From NCBI RefSeq assembly GCF_900496995.4, contig NC_044019.1, positions 2,976,001 to 3,040,000 on the forward strand: a stretch of 64,000 nt of DNA, read 5' to 3'. This DNA is from Aquila chrysaetos chrysaetos (Eukaryota > Chordata > Aves > Accipitriformes > Accipitridae). Both the position numbers and the translations under genes were made by a program. Of this stretch, positions 24,425-36,539 are shown piece by piece (the stretch's first letter is position 1; each line of letters starts with the position of its first letter). The notes under the pieces were generated by a model, which was given only the letters and a program-made list of their open reading frames with translations, had not been told where the DNA came from and made no database searches.

Positions 24425-27083
24425 ATGGAGATTTCTTCCCACCAGTTTCACCTCCTAGAGCAGCTAAACGAACAACGGAAGCAAGACTTGTTCTGTGACT
24501 GCAATATCCTGGTGGAGGGCAAGGTCTTTAAGGCACATCGCAATGTGCTGTTTGCCAGCAGCGGCTATTTCAAAATGCTCCTTTCGCAGAGCTCGAAGGA
24601 GGCGAGTCAGCCAACAATAGCTACTTTTGAGGTCTTCTCCCCAGAGACATTTATGGTTATCCTGGACTTCGTGTATTCAGGCATACTGTCTTTAACCGGT
24701 CAGAATGTCATCGAAGTCATGTCAGCTGCTAGCTATCTGCAGATGACAGATATTCTTAATGTCTGTAAGACATTCATTAAGTCCTCACTCGATATTAATG
24801 AAAAGGAAAAGGATCACTACCTCAGCCTTTCGGCCAAAAGTGCAAGCAGTGAACCTGCCCATCCATCTATTTATCGGTCAAGAAGGAAAGCAAAGAGCAA
24901 CCCCAGGCGTTCCTATTCAATCCCGGATGAAAAGGCTAATACAGTAAATGAAAATTCCTGGAGTAGCTACAGCAGCTACCTGTCCTCACAGGTGATTCTT
25001 CAGCGGGCAGAAACACAGCTATCGAAAAGAGGCAGAAAACAGGGCTCAACGAGAAAGCGCCGAAAGCACCTCGGACTGTCACAGACCCGTGATTTTGTGC
25101 AGTATAAATTGAACAAAGCTGAGAGGGCCAGCGGAGGTTGCAGCGCGTCAGATTCCAGCCACATCTCTCGGGTTAGAGAGGAGGTTGAATTTGATGCCGA
25201 GAATGACGTTGATCATGATGATTACGGATATAATCACGAATCAGAAGTGATACCAAAGAAGTGGTCTGTTGCTCAGCTAGAACAAGAACTTTCAAGAACT
25301 CCTGAGTTCATGGAATTAAAGGCAGAGGAACTGTACACCTCAATGCCCACAATTTTAGGTGTAATGAGTAGTTGGAACGAAGGTAAAAAATACATATGGT
25401 TTTGCAAAGTTTGTCTTTTTTTGGAAGAATTCAGATGATCTTTTGGAGAGAATTTGTATGGCTGCATGAAAACCAAAATGATGCCTAGTGTTGCAGATTA
25501 TTTTCTTGATCTACTCGATTATAGTACCTAACAGAATGAGAAACTTTGAAGCCAGAACCGGGCATGAGAATTAGAATCAGAGAACTTGACCCATGTATTC
25601 TGTAAAGTTAAAACAATACATGCCAGATTACTTGGACCCAAGTGGAATTTAATGAAGCCTCAAGAGCTGTAATTGACTTGGGGACCTGAAGGACTGAGTT
25701 TCTCTTGTAAGGTCCCCAATACCTGGCAGTCATAGAGGCATCCAACCTAAATCCAACCAAAGTCCTTCCCAAGAGAAGGTCCTGTCACTGGCAGGATGCT
25801 GCATTTCCCGTAAGGTCCAAACCAGCCCAATCTTCACGACTGTTTGGCCACACTACATAAAGCATCTAAGCTCTTGACAGCATATGCCTGAGATGGTGGA
25901 ATAAAGTTGACAGGTGTATTCTTACATGCATTCTGATGGAAACTAATGTACCTATATTTTATTATAATCGCATATTTTTAAGACTTTGGGCATCCTAGTA
26001 TATTACACAGAGATTATAAATGTTAAAGCTATGAACTGTTAGCTGATGGAAGGGTCAGACATGATGACTATATGTAATAGCTATGTATTTATGATCATCT
26101 GTATGTCTAAAAAATACCCTGAGTAAGAAAGAATATACTATCAAATGGCCGTTTAACAATTTCAGTAAGAACTACTGGGTTTGGAGGATTGTATTTTGGG
26201 ATTTTTCCTATTTAGTGACAGAGCAGAGGGAAAATGAACTGCTGCTTATTTAAGCTGAGAAATAATCAAACTACTACATAAAGAGAGGCCACTGCTATTT
26301 GACATTTTACCTGTATTTCTTTGTAACAGATGACCTACCTCGGATGCGATTCAAATGCCCCTTCTGTACACACACAGTGAAACGACGCGCAGACCTGAAG
26401 CGACATCTTCGGTGTCACACAGGGGAGCGACCGTACCCGTGCGAAGCGTGTGGGAAAAGGTTCACCCGACTAGAGCATCTACGTAACCACTTCCAAACGG
26501 TACGCCATTTCTGTCGGAGACTCAGCCTAGAAAAAAAACCCACAAGATGTCATTGGTACCAGCTGTTCAGTCATTTCCAGAACTAATACCAGAAAAGCTT
26601 CCTAGCTGCACATCAACTTTAATTATTCATTATTTAAATTGGCAAATTATATTTTAAATTTAATTTTTTAGAATGATTCAGTGAATTTTCTTTTTTTAAA
26701 AAAAATCTGCTTTTGGATGAACACTGACATTTTCAAATTTTAAATCTCTTTAGATACATCAAGCTGGCAAACTGATCTGCAGAAAATGCAAGCGTCACGT
26801 AACTGAACTAACAGGATGTGTTGTTCAGCAAGGAACAAGACGCTACAGACTGTGCCCTAAGTGTCTAGCAGAAGCTAATTTTGATAGCATCCCTGACGAT
26901 TTAGATGCAGAACATTCTCCTGTCTCCTCCACAGGAAACAAACGTTCCAAATGGGCTTTGGAGGAGGAACAGAAATCAGATGAAGAGACAATGGAGGAGG
27001 AACCATATAATTTGGTTGTCCGACACGTTAATGATGATATTCCAGATGAGGTAGATGAAAAGGTGAAACCAAATCTTAGGTAG
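24425..27083 (+). CDS. ZBTB8A-like paralogue, BTB and zinc-finger protein
   Basis: Second BTB-zinc-finger gene, 485 aa. Coding exons are 24425-25382, 26330-26499 and 26754-27083, with exactly the exon plan of ZBTB8A next door. I chose the ATG at 24425 because it aligns with the ZBTB8A start ([11 protein letters not shown]). The BTB domain lies at about residues 15-115. Basic clusters sit at residues 150-164 and 200-215. Two C2H2 fingers are at about 325-376, followed by a CX2C-X21-CX2C element (ICRKC...LCPKC) and an acidic tail ending KPNLR. The linker is very different from ZBTB8A, while parts of the BTB exon are almost identical. It probably corresponds to the zbtb8a.2-type gene known in Xenopus, an assignment made from memory. 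Open frames, intact splice sites and a poly(A) signal argue against a pseudogene. Confidence 0.88.
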
Positions 27084-27786
27084 ATATATTTGTGTATTTG
27101 TTACTGTTGTATTCAAGATTAAATTACTTGTGTCCTACCAACTAATGCTGGTTTATTACTCTCATTAAAATGAAATATAGCTAAAATTCTATTATGAGAA
27201 GCAAAAATACGGACTACAGACAAGTCGTTTTGTACTTACAGACATGCAACAGTGTAACTGCTTCTAAATATCATCCAGAAAGTACTTATTATCTGGAAAC
27301 TATGTAGAAGAATTGGTTTATATTTCAAAGACTTGCTCAGAGCTCCTGTTCATAATGGAAGTGTGAACCAATTTACAGTTCTACAAAGATTCTATATTAT
27401 ATAGATTTTTAAAAAACAAATATTGATGATTTGCTTTGAAAAAGTCTTACTAAAGCAGCTAAGAAATGTAAAACACATTTTTGTTGACACTGTAATTAAC
27501 ATGTATATACACTTCAGAAACTTCATAAGAAAGGAGTAAAGAAAACAAGTGGAATTCTTCCTGTTGAAGAACCTTTTTATGAGAGCTTTGTTTTCTGAGT
27601 GAGCTTATTGCATCTTATAGTTCAGAAAAGCATGATTAGTTTTAAAGAATACACACAGCCGTACAGAGTAGAATAATGAACAGAGCATCTGTAGTGCACT
27701 TGGATAGTATGAGTTTGCCTTTTCAGATATGCAGTGTTTTTGTACTGTGAATTTTAAAGAAAGATACACTAACGTGGTTCCAAGGA

Positions 27787-27792
27787 AATAAA
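27787..27792 (+). terminator. Poly(A) signal of the ZBTB8A-like gene
   Basis: AATAAA about 700 bp after the stop codon. It is followed by GT- and T-rich sequence (GTTGTCAGG, then a T run), the expected downstream element. The 3' UTR would be 27084 to about 27815. Confidence 0.6.
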
Positions 27793-27815
27793 AGTGCAAT
27801 CACTGGAAGTACAGT

Positions 27816-29199
27816 TGTCAGGTTTTTTCCATTTTTTTTCAGGACTGGTGCAAGATTTGCTTAAACTCCTGTCTATCTTACGCTAAGATAACAAAGACGA
27901 CAAGTCCCTTTAATTCCAGTGGGACACTTGTGACTTAGATCAGGGAGCTACTTTAGAAAGGCTTTCCTGCTCATATAAATTTAGGATGCTTAACGGCTGC
28001 TTGACAGTCAGCATAAAAACATCTGTTTATTTGGACAATTTCCCTTAGAGTTTAAGTAACCTTTGTAATCCTGGAGTCTCTTCAGCTTTTTTAGTAATAA
28101 TTTTTTTCCCCGGTCATTTGGCTCAGAGAACCTCCACTTGCTAGAAAGCAAACTGAAAATGCTCAGTACTAAAATGATTTAAAAAAAAAAAAAAATCTCA
28201 GGGAGAATGTGTAGAAGAAACATTCTGCCTGAGAGCAGAGAATGGCATTCCCATTAGGTACTCTTGATAAAGAGCCACTGTTTGGTCTCATGTCTCATTT
28301 TATGCTATGTTTCCTTTCCTGTTAGCAGAATCTGTAGCCTGAGGTTACTGCCAAGCAAGCAAAGATTCCCTGTAGAGAATTTGAGAACAGCCATATTAAT
28401 TCACATCAAGGTTCTCCCTGTCTCCAATAGTTGCTGTTAACAGATACCTAGGGAAAAGTGAGAACAGGGCAAGCCTGTATAATAATTCCATAATGCTCTC
28501 CCAAACTCCAGCCATTTTCAGTTAAGGGGATTTTCTTAATTTGGGATTTGTACATTTAGAAACCACCAATGCACATCTTTACCCCTCTACCCTTAAACTC
28601 ATCTAAACTTCTTGCATCAGCAGTATCCTTTGGCAAATGCCTCCACCAGTCTAGTATGCCCTGTGAGTCCCATCTGCTTTGAATCTGGCTCCTAGAACAG
28701 CCACCACTGTGTCTAGCTGATCCACAGAGATGCACACGAACTCAGTGCAGAACTTGCTCAACCAACAGCCAGAAAAGAAGGGTTTGCAGTTTTAGCATGT
28801 TTTTTAATTAAACACTTTCAGGTAGTTAATTGTCTCAGTGGGCCCCAGCTCAGTGACAGACTGCAGCCAGCCATGGGGCTCCTGTGTAACGCAGCAGGAG
28901 AACAGGACTTACAGTAAACACACCGCTAGCTGAAACCTGTCACTCCCACAGCTGTGGAAATGGAACAAGGTAAATTTAAGGCCTGTTTTATAGTAAGTAT
29001 GTAATAAATACTGAAAAAAAAAAAGATGACTAACACTTACTTAGTTAATTCCAAATGTTTTTCTAGGAAGTTCTGTCACCATTTCTAAAAGCAGAGGACT
29101 TGTGTTACTACAGCCTGTGACTGATGGTGTAGACAGGGCATCTCAGCACTTCTACAAATTTAACTACATAAATTTCTCCTCTCCCATTTTAGAGGGCTG
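27816..29199. other. Intergenic DNA without a recognised gene
   Basis: AT-rich DNA with only short frames on either strand and an A-run near 28182. I see no repeat family, conserved exon or RNA gene. Confidence 0.55.
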
Positions 29200-29630
29200 G
29201 GCAAAAGGAAGGGACTCCCCCGCCGCAGCCCTTCAGCCCCTGCGCCCACCTCCCCGAGGGTCCCGGCTCCCTCCTCAGCCTCTCTGGAGAACCAAGCCGC
29301 CTCAACTCGACGCCTCATTGGCTAACTCCCAGTCGCCTGACCCAGCCGGCCAATGAGGTGTCAAAAGCGCTGCTGAGGGGCGGTAGCCGCGCTGTGCCCG
29401 CCTGACGGGCCCGCCCGCCGTGGCCTTCAGCTCCCGGGGCGGTTGGCCGCGCTGAGGGAAGGCCTGGAGCCGTTCACTTCGAGCAGCGCCAACAGGCGGG
29501 CGCGGGCCTCGCTCTTCCTCCACAGCGCTGCCGCGTCTGGCCTGGCGCCTTCGCGGGCGTGTGCTGGAGCCCTGGGGCTGCTCCTGAGGAGGGAAGAGAA
29601 CACAGCGTGTGAAAATCGTATTTATTTTTG
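29200..29630. promoter_or_regulatory. Orphan CpG island with paired CCAAT boxes
   Basis: This GC- and CpG-rich island sits between the end of the ZBTB8A-like gene and the 3' side of ZBTB8OS, where no known gene starts. At 29313-29322 and 29349-29358 the sequence CCTCATTGGC and its exact reverse complement GCCAATGAGG form an inverted pair of CCAAT boxes about 33 bp apart. This resembles NF-Y-bound TATA-less promoters. No coding frame I recognise begins here. It may start a noncoding transcript in either direction, possibly antisense to ZBTB8OS. Confidence 0.6.
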
Positions 29631-30955
29631 TACCATCAAATAGGCCTGTCGTCACTCTTGCTGACAAAGAAGTCTGCTCGCCTTAGCAGAGAACAAAGCA
29701 CAAATGTCATTCATTGGTGTTAAAACTCCGCTGGCCAAAATTATTCACACACAAACCCGTTAATTCTTTCAGTCCAAGTTTTATTTCAGCATTGAATCTT
29801 TCTCAAAAAATAAAAGGGATTTTATCCCTCAGTCTTCACAATGTGGAAGTAAAACCAGATCTATTCAAGATGACTTTACAATGAAATCAAGATGAGACCC
29901 TGCCTCCAGAGGTGAGGCACTTGTAGCATTTAAAATAAAAAAAGCAGGTCAGGCCAGTGCTGACCATCCCTTACTGTGTCCCTCTCACATTTAAATAGCA
30001 ATAGCAGGTAACACACGCTTGCTGTCCTGTGATTTAAAACAAAACACACTTTTGATTATTTTTGATTAATTTTGATTCAGTGAACTGCCCATAATGCTTT
30101 GACATGAAAGGATTGTCTGTATTGTCCTTTCTAAAGGAAGAAATGGAAGCTGATCTGAATTGTCTGCTTTTTCTACAAGAGAATCGGCTTTCGCAAGACA
30201 TAGTTGGGAGTGAACCCACAGAGAGTCTGGTGCATCCCCTTCTACCGCCACAGCAAAGTTGCCTGCTTTTTAGAGTGGTAATAGGTGCTATTAGGATTCC
30301 ATGTACATGTGGAAATTTATTTACAGCAATTCAGCACCACCTGCTGGCATGACTTTTTTTTTTTTTTTTTTTTTAAGTAGTCCAGAAGGTGTCGTGGTTT
30401 GTTTTTTTAATTGGTACGCTTTCTTAGGTGTCCTTTGAACAGTCAGAAATTTTTCTACATTAAATCTGACTCACTGCTGATATTTTGGACCCTTTATATA
30501 ATATGGAGGAGGGCTGTCACCTCAGAATTAGAGTATTTAAATCTAAAAATGAAATCATGTCGATGAACATTTACCTCCTGCCACTGTACAAAAAGGTAGT
30601 ATTTTAGCTAGCAGCTCCACTAATTTCTCTATTTAGTTCATACAGCACCTAACACATATATCAACCTTAAAAACTGACTACTAGCACTCCTGAGAGACTT
30701 TCAACCCCTGCAACCCTCTTTCTTCTTCTCAACACCCCCAAAACCCCAACTAGGTCTTTTTTTTTTCCTGGCATGCAGGTATTTCTCTGTCTCGCCATCC
30801 TCAAGTCAAAACAGGGGCTGACATTCCCCGCATTTATGCCCTTCAATTTATGACTTGAATTGGCAAATTCCTTAGTTACTTCCACAGGGATTACAGTTTT
30901 CAAGGGACTTTTGCCAGCCAATGCCAAGTATCCACTCAACCACACTTTTCTTGCT
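29631..30955 (-). other. ZBTB8OS: ZBTB8OS 3' UTR and downstream DNA
   Basis: The minus-strand sequence after the archease stop codon contains AATAAA (seen as TTTATT on the plus strand) at 30316-30321 and 29780-29785, both candidate cleavage signals. A T-run lies near 30354-30374. No other gene is seen. The extent of the UTR is inferred. Confidence 0.4.
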
Positions 30956-33900
30956 TTAAATGTCAATGATGACAAAGACTTCTGGCTTTTCATCTTCACA
31001 GATCTGCATTGCTGAGTAAGTTATGGCTTTGACCTCCGTACCCTAGAGAGAAAAGACACAAAAGCATGGATTTTCTAAATGACATCCCTTGTAGCAGTTC
31101 ATGACAGTACATTATCACCTTCTACAAATGCTATCCAGTTTAATAGTTTTTCTCCCCAAAAAGCTGTAACTGCATTTGTTATGATGAATAAGAAAGTTGG
31201 CATACTAATGGCAAGGTCTTGGCCAGGCCAAATAATGAGTAAGTAACTCTTCCCTTATTTTATTGCCTCTTGAATACTACAAATTCCTCCTCTTACCTCT
31301 GACAGAACATCAACATTTGCTATGCTAATACTGACACAGCTGAAGAGCTGGTGGGGAGATAAGGATTTGCTTCTAGCAATTCTTTAGATCAAAAAAAAAA
31401 AAAGCAAAAACTGACTAAGCAAAAAGCTGTGATAATAGCATGAAAACCAAACCCACATACACATTCTGGATATAGATTGGTTTACTGTGTTATCAGCATC
31501 ACAAAAAGGAAGCCAACTGCTGAGTTTTGCTAGTGCTGAGGAAGCACCAGATGCTCAGGTCAACAGTTTCAGGAACTCATTCACAAAAAACAAGCAGAAA
31601 GTGAGATCTTAAGTTTAGTGCCTGTGATACCATTCAGACATGTTTATACTTGGATCTCTGGAGAACTTAAGAGGTCTGATTTAAAAGACACCACACCTCC
31701 CCACCCTAACCCTAAAATGTAAAAGACGTATAGACGAACCACTGCATACCTGAGGGTGTTTGGGTAAAGAGAACTCTTCTCCCCACCTTTAAAGGCAAAA
31801 AGAATAGAGGTGGTTGGAATTTTGGTAGTATTTACCAAATGTTGTAATTAGTTCCACTGATGAGCATAGGACAGTGAGATTTTCATTTAAAGCATCAAAG
31901 GAAGAAAAAAAAGTAGTCCACAATCCACTTTTTAGAAAGCACCAGTGAACTCCAGCACATCATGATACTGCAGAGTGGTTACTCTGAAGACAATATATGT
32001 GTTTTCAGTGAAGATATTCATTACTCAACTGATCGTTTAAGCTCACCCAATTGATCTTATTTTGAATTGCATTCGGTCAATGTAAAGCACTTTCACCTCC
32101 TGCAGAGAAAGCGAGAGGAGAAATATGTCAGTAACATCTTCTATCTTCAGGCAGAAATTCTCAGTAAATCCCATTTACAAGGGTTATATTCCACTGTTTA
32201 GATGGAATCTAGAACCAGAGAATATGAGCAGCCTCAAAGAGCTACACTGCTACTTGGAACATGAAGGCAGCAGAGCTGCCTGTACTGTGTAATAGCAGCT
32301 AATAATTGGTGTTTGTGGTAGCAAAGCTTAACGATTTGTTTCTCAAGTCTTTCTGCCCCGGTATTTTCAATTCTCCATGTGTTGTGCTTAAGTGATCTGC
32401 TGTGTCCCTTTTTCTTCCCTAAAGTAACATTGCATTCAGAGCTGGTATTATCAGAGAATGGCCTCGACCTACAAATGGAAAAAGATCAAAACAGAATACT
32501 TACCCTGGGTATAAAGAACTCATTAGCACTGAATTTATACAGCCACTCATCCAAGAAATGGAAGAGAAGAGACAACATGTCATGTCCTGCATGGTTGAAG
32601 CAGAGAAGATAGTCAGTTGATTGTCTCAGCAAGAACGCCCAAACGTTTCTAAGAGTACGTCAGATGTACAGCTTCTGCACTACTAGAAGATTCAGATTAG
32701 TGTGATGCTTAATTAGATTTTAATTAACTGCAACAACACTACCTGTAAAGATTCAAAATGTTGGTACCCTTGTCCCTCAGGGTTCATACAGTTCCAATAT
32801 AAAAAGTCAACACAGTCTTACCTTCTGCCTCTACCTCTACTGTATCCACAGGCTCCACAGTCTCTGTATCAGTCATGTAGCCAAACATGGCCATAACGCA
32901 CTGCTCAAATGCTTCTTCCAAAGTGTCTCCCCAGGCATGTAGCCTAAAAAGACATGGGATAATTTACCGGACCATAAAACAAAAAAAAAAAGCCAAAGTA
33001 ATATGCATGCGAGCGATCAGGACACGAGAATTAATGGAGAGGAAGTGAATGAACAAAAATACTTGCTTTTCTATACCTATGCATTTGGGCAGATTACAGA
33101 GATTTTTCTCCTTGAGGTTTGTGAGAAGAGTTTCTTGGGAGAATATGGAAAATAAATGTTTTACCAGACAGCAAGTAAGTTCTTTCTCAATATAGCTAAT
33201 TGACATCTATAAAAGTGAACTACTCAGAAGAAATTTGGTTTAAAAGGAAGAGATTAAAGGAGATTTCAAAAGACATTTCCAAATAACAGAGTCTTAATCA
33301 GAAGCACCATAGGAATATTACACTAGAAAAGAAACCAAACACATGGTTCTATGCTCTCCCAAGAGCAGAAACAAAATTGACCATCAAAAGACCTGGTGTG
33401 TGACATTTCATAGTTCCATAAGGTGTACATCTGCAACCAGTCTTCGACAGTTACTCCAGATTTATCGCAGTGTAAGAAATAATCGATTTGTCATATTGAG
33501 AAATCCCAGCTGCCCATACTTACTGCACATCTGCCGTGTGATCCAAATCTGAGGGGGAAGAAAAAAAGAAAAGGCATGACATCACCAAACATATTAAAAA
33601 AATGAGGATAAAAAAAAAAAGAAAATCAGATATTGTTGTTATAACAAGAACTTTTTGCATTCATTTTCAGATGTGAAACAGTGATAATCTATTTTGCAGT
33701 ATATTAGAAAAAGTTAGCATACGTGGAATCTGGGATTATTTCTGCAAAGCAGAAAAACAGTGTTTAATGTAATTATGTCAGTGCCCTACATGTACAGCAC
33801 TGTGTGCAAGGTATGGCTGTTGTAACGCAACAGGCTTCTACAAGTTAACTGCAATAAAAAGAAACTTTAACCAGTAGTAAAGAGTTCTTGCTGAAGTCTG

Positions 33901-35084
33901 CAGGACTGAAAATTATTCATGCAGAGGACGAGATTTGCAAATATTTCCAGCTCAGTGAAGAAATATACCTGTCCACACCCAAAAACACCCATTATGCAAA
34001 AAGGAGAACTAAAAAAAAAAAAAGTATGTAATACAAAATAGAAGGCAACCTTCACTAGTAAGGTAGGATTAACATCCCAAGCATGTATCCAGTTTTACAT
34101 TAACATCATTTATATTCATTCAGAGGAATGAGAGAAATCCAAAATGGTATAAAGGTTGGCAGAAACAGAGCTAACTTGGGATGTAAAATAAATGCCACAC
34201 CATGATCACTCTAACCAAAAGATTGTTCTGATGCTGTTTAGATCGTTCACACACTATTAATGGATTCTCAACAACAGTCTCTAAAGCAAACAAATTCCAG
34301 TGGATGTAAAAGAAGAATAAAACCTCTTCCAGTTATGGAAACAGCATGACTATTGTAATATGTCACCATATTTCTGCACTGCTATCAAATAAAGATCTGA
34401 ACACATCCTAAAAATATATATTCTAACAGAGCAATAGACACTGTCCCTCCAGACAGACACCGCTGAAGTAGAAAACAGTCACTGACACTGACTGGTCTCC
34501 TGTGAGTGCCTTAAGCTAGCCCTTCGGCTGCCACCCACTTGCTTGACATGTTCTTAGAAGACAGTCCAGGGGTGGGGAAAGGGAGAGATAATGATCTTTT
34601 AAGTAGTGCATGTAGGAGAAAAAACACCACACAGAAGACCAACACACTCTTGAATGTCTCTTCCTAGATCAGAGAGGTAGAAAAACGTACTGCCTTGCTA
34701 AGAAATAGCTTGAAAGGGGAAAGTTTTCAAGGTGAGACTTAACTAATTTATTTCTATCATGATTTCTTTAGCACCCTTAACAAGAAAGGCATTTGTCTGT
34801 GACAAAGAAAATTGTAGATATCTCAATTAATTCAATTACAGATGCATCCCACAGTCTAAACAGATACAATACTGGCATACTAAGAAACCCCACATGTGCT
34901 TACAAAGCATATCCTGCTATCTTCCTTCCCCTCCCTCCCCCTCACGACTGCACCGTCACACGTACGCTGCATCACGATAGCGTTACAAATACTCACATTC
35001 ATATTTCTTATTGAGCGGTGGGTATTTGGCTTTGATAGCCTTCTGCTCCTCCGTCAGGTTGTAGTCCCTCTCATCGGCTGCCAT
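30956..35084 (-). CDS. ZBTB8OS: ZBTB8OS, archease (RTCB tRNA-ligase activating protein)
   Basis: Archease helps the RTCB ligase complex form its guanylylated intermediate, so it supports tRNA splicing and XBP1 mRNA ligation. There are seven coding exons on the minus strand: 34997-35084, 33524-33548 (a 25-nt microexon), 32822-32943, 32504-32586, 32047-32099, 31750-31786 and 30956-31042. All boundaries are GT-AG and the sum is 495 nt, giving 164 aa, against 167 aa in human. The start reads MAADERDYNLTEEQKAIKAK. The family motif DHTADVQLHAWGDTLEEAFE spans exons 1-3, and the protein ends EVFVIIDI as in human. The conserved Asp/His of DHTADV and the C-terminal Asp are the metal-site residues of the family. 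It is transcribed away from RBBP4, as in mammals. Confidence 0.95.
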
Positions 35085-35170
35085 AGCTGCTGGGCTTGAG
35101 CAACACTCACTCACTTCCTGGTGGTAGGAAACATGGCGACCTCCGCGAGTGCTTCAAGCCTGCCAGGCTT
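35085..35170 (-). promoter_or_regulatory. ZBTB8OS: ZBTB8OS proximal promoter with ETS and YY1-like sites
   Basis: Directly upstream of the archease ATG are an ETS site (CACTTCCTG at 35112-35120, reverse of CAGGAAGTG) and a YY1-like AACATGGCGAC at 35130-35140. This is the usual make-up of TATA-less housekeeping promoters, where YY1 sites sit just at the transcription start. The transcription start is inferred to be within about 60 bp of the ATG. Confidence 0.55.
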
Positions 35171-36500
35171 CTCATGTGATGCTGCTGTGAAAAAGGGAGA
35201 ATTGCCTCTCAGTTCAGTTCTTCACTTGATAGCAGTTTGGTAACACTTGTACACAGGCTTGGGTATTCAAAACAAGATATTAAATGCACATCATTTAAAT
35301 TGTTTGCTATCGAAGCTGTCACTGGGAGATGGGGGAAGTTCAGGGTTCGATCCTACACTGCTTGCCTCATGAACTGATAGGAGTTATGTTCAGCCAGTGA
35401 AGGCAAGGGCTTACAGTTCTTACAGAAAGCGTGGACTTTGACCTTTTCTGGGAAGAACCATGTTTCTTCCTCCTTGTTGTGTATGCCACCAAGCATTTCA
35501 CTCATCCTCAAATAATAAAATACAGTAATAACAAAAAATAATGAAAACAGCTGTAAAGTGAATTAAACTTTCATGCTTCTGAATCTTCATGCATCTACTG
35601 AATTTTACAACTGAGGGTACTCAGCCCACTGATACGTTACACAGCAAGCCAAAATATGCACTGCCTCCAAACTCCTAGACGTGACTTTACACATGATTTT
35701 TCTTCAGGAAAAAAAGTCTTGTTTTCTCTTAGGACAGGGATTGTATTTAAGCCTTCAAACCTAGAAGCACATGCATGGCAAATACAACTGTCACACAAGT
35801 GCAGGGATTTTCCTATGTTCCTTTTCTTGCATAATGTGGTTGGTTTTTTTTAATTAAAAAAAAACAAACCACCAATGAACTGTATCAAATCCCCATTTAA
35901 AAGTCAAATTCTCAGACCAGATCTTAGTAGTTACTGTTTCATGCAAGCTATTATTTGTAAATCTAACAGACACAAATTAGAAAACCTGATTAACTTCAGG
36001 CTAATTAATTTTCCTCAGATGAAATCTCCCCAGGTTTCCCGATATAATAACCATTCTCACTCTTATTTTTTTTGTCCATTACAAGATTTATTCACAGCTG
36101 AGCCCAAGACTTCCCCAAATAATGCAAATGATAGATTTATAGATAGCACGTAATACCATCAAAACTACTTTCAAACGGGAGTGGTTCTTATTCCGAGGCT
36201 TAGAAACAAGACTACACAGGATTTCCAGTTTGTTTTCAGGTAACCGCCTAGATACATTGCAAAGACAGCTCTGAAATCGAGACGCCAGTGCTCCTCTTAG
36301 GGAATAAACCCAGATGAACACACATTTTGATTTTAAACCCGTTAAGCCTTGACTGCAGAGGGTCAGATCCAGGACTGATCACCCCGGGTTACCCACAGCG
36401 GGCCCATCAGAACCAGCTACGTACTAAGGAGGGCTGTCTGTAAAGCTCACCGCTGCACTGAATTAGGGGAAAAGGGAAGTTATTAGTGATTATAGACAAT
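35171..36500. other. Spacer between ZBTB8OS and RBBP4 promoters
   Basis: AT-rich DNA with no gene, repeat or CpG island that I recognise. It separates the two divergent promoters by more than 1 kb. Confidence 0.55.
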
Positions 36501-36539
36501 TAATAACCCAAGAGCAAGCTGAGGATACTCCGCAGGTTT

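Noticed and set aside
25640-25920. Moderately GC-rich stretch in intron 3 of the second ZBTB8A gene that looked like a repeat or exon
   Set aside because: It has no open frame with splice sites and no repeat terminus that I can recognise.
35133-35243. 36-codon plus-strand frame (MATSASASSLPG) divergent from ZBTB8OS
   Set aside because: The ATG is part of the YY1-like promoter element. There is no domain, and no sign of a downstream exon.
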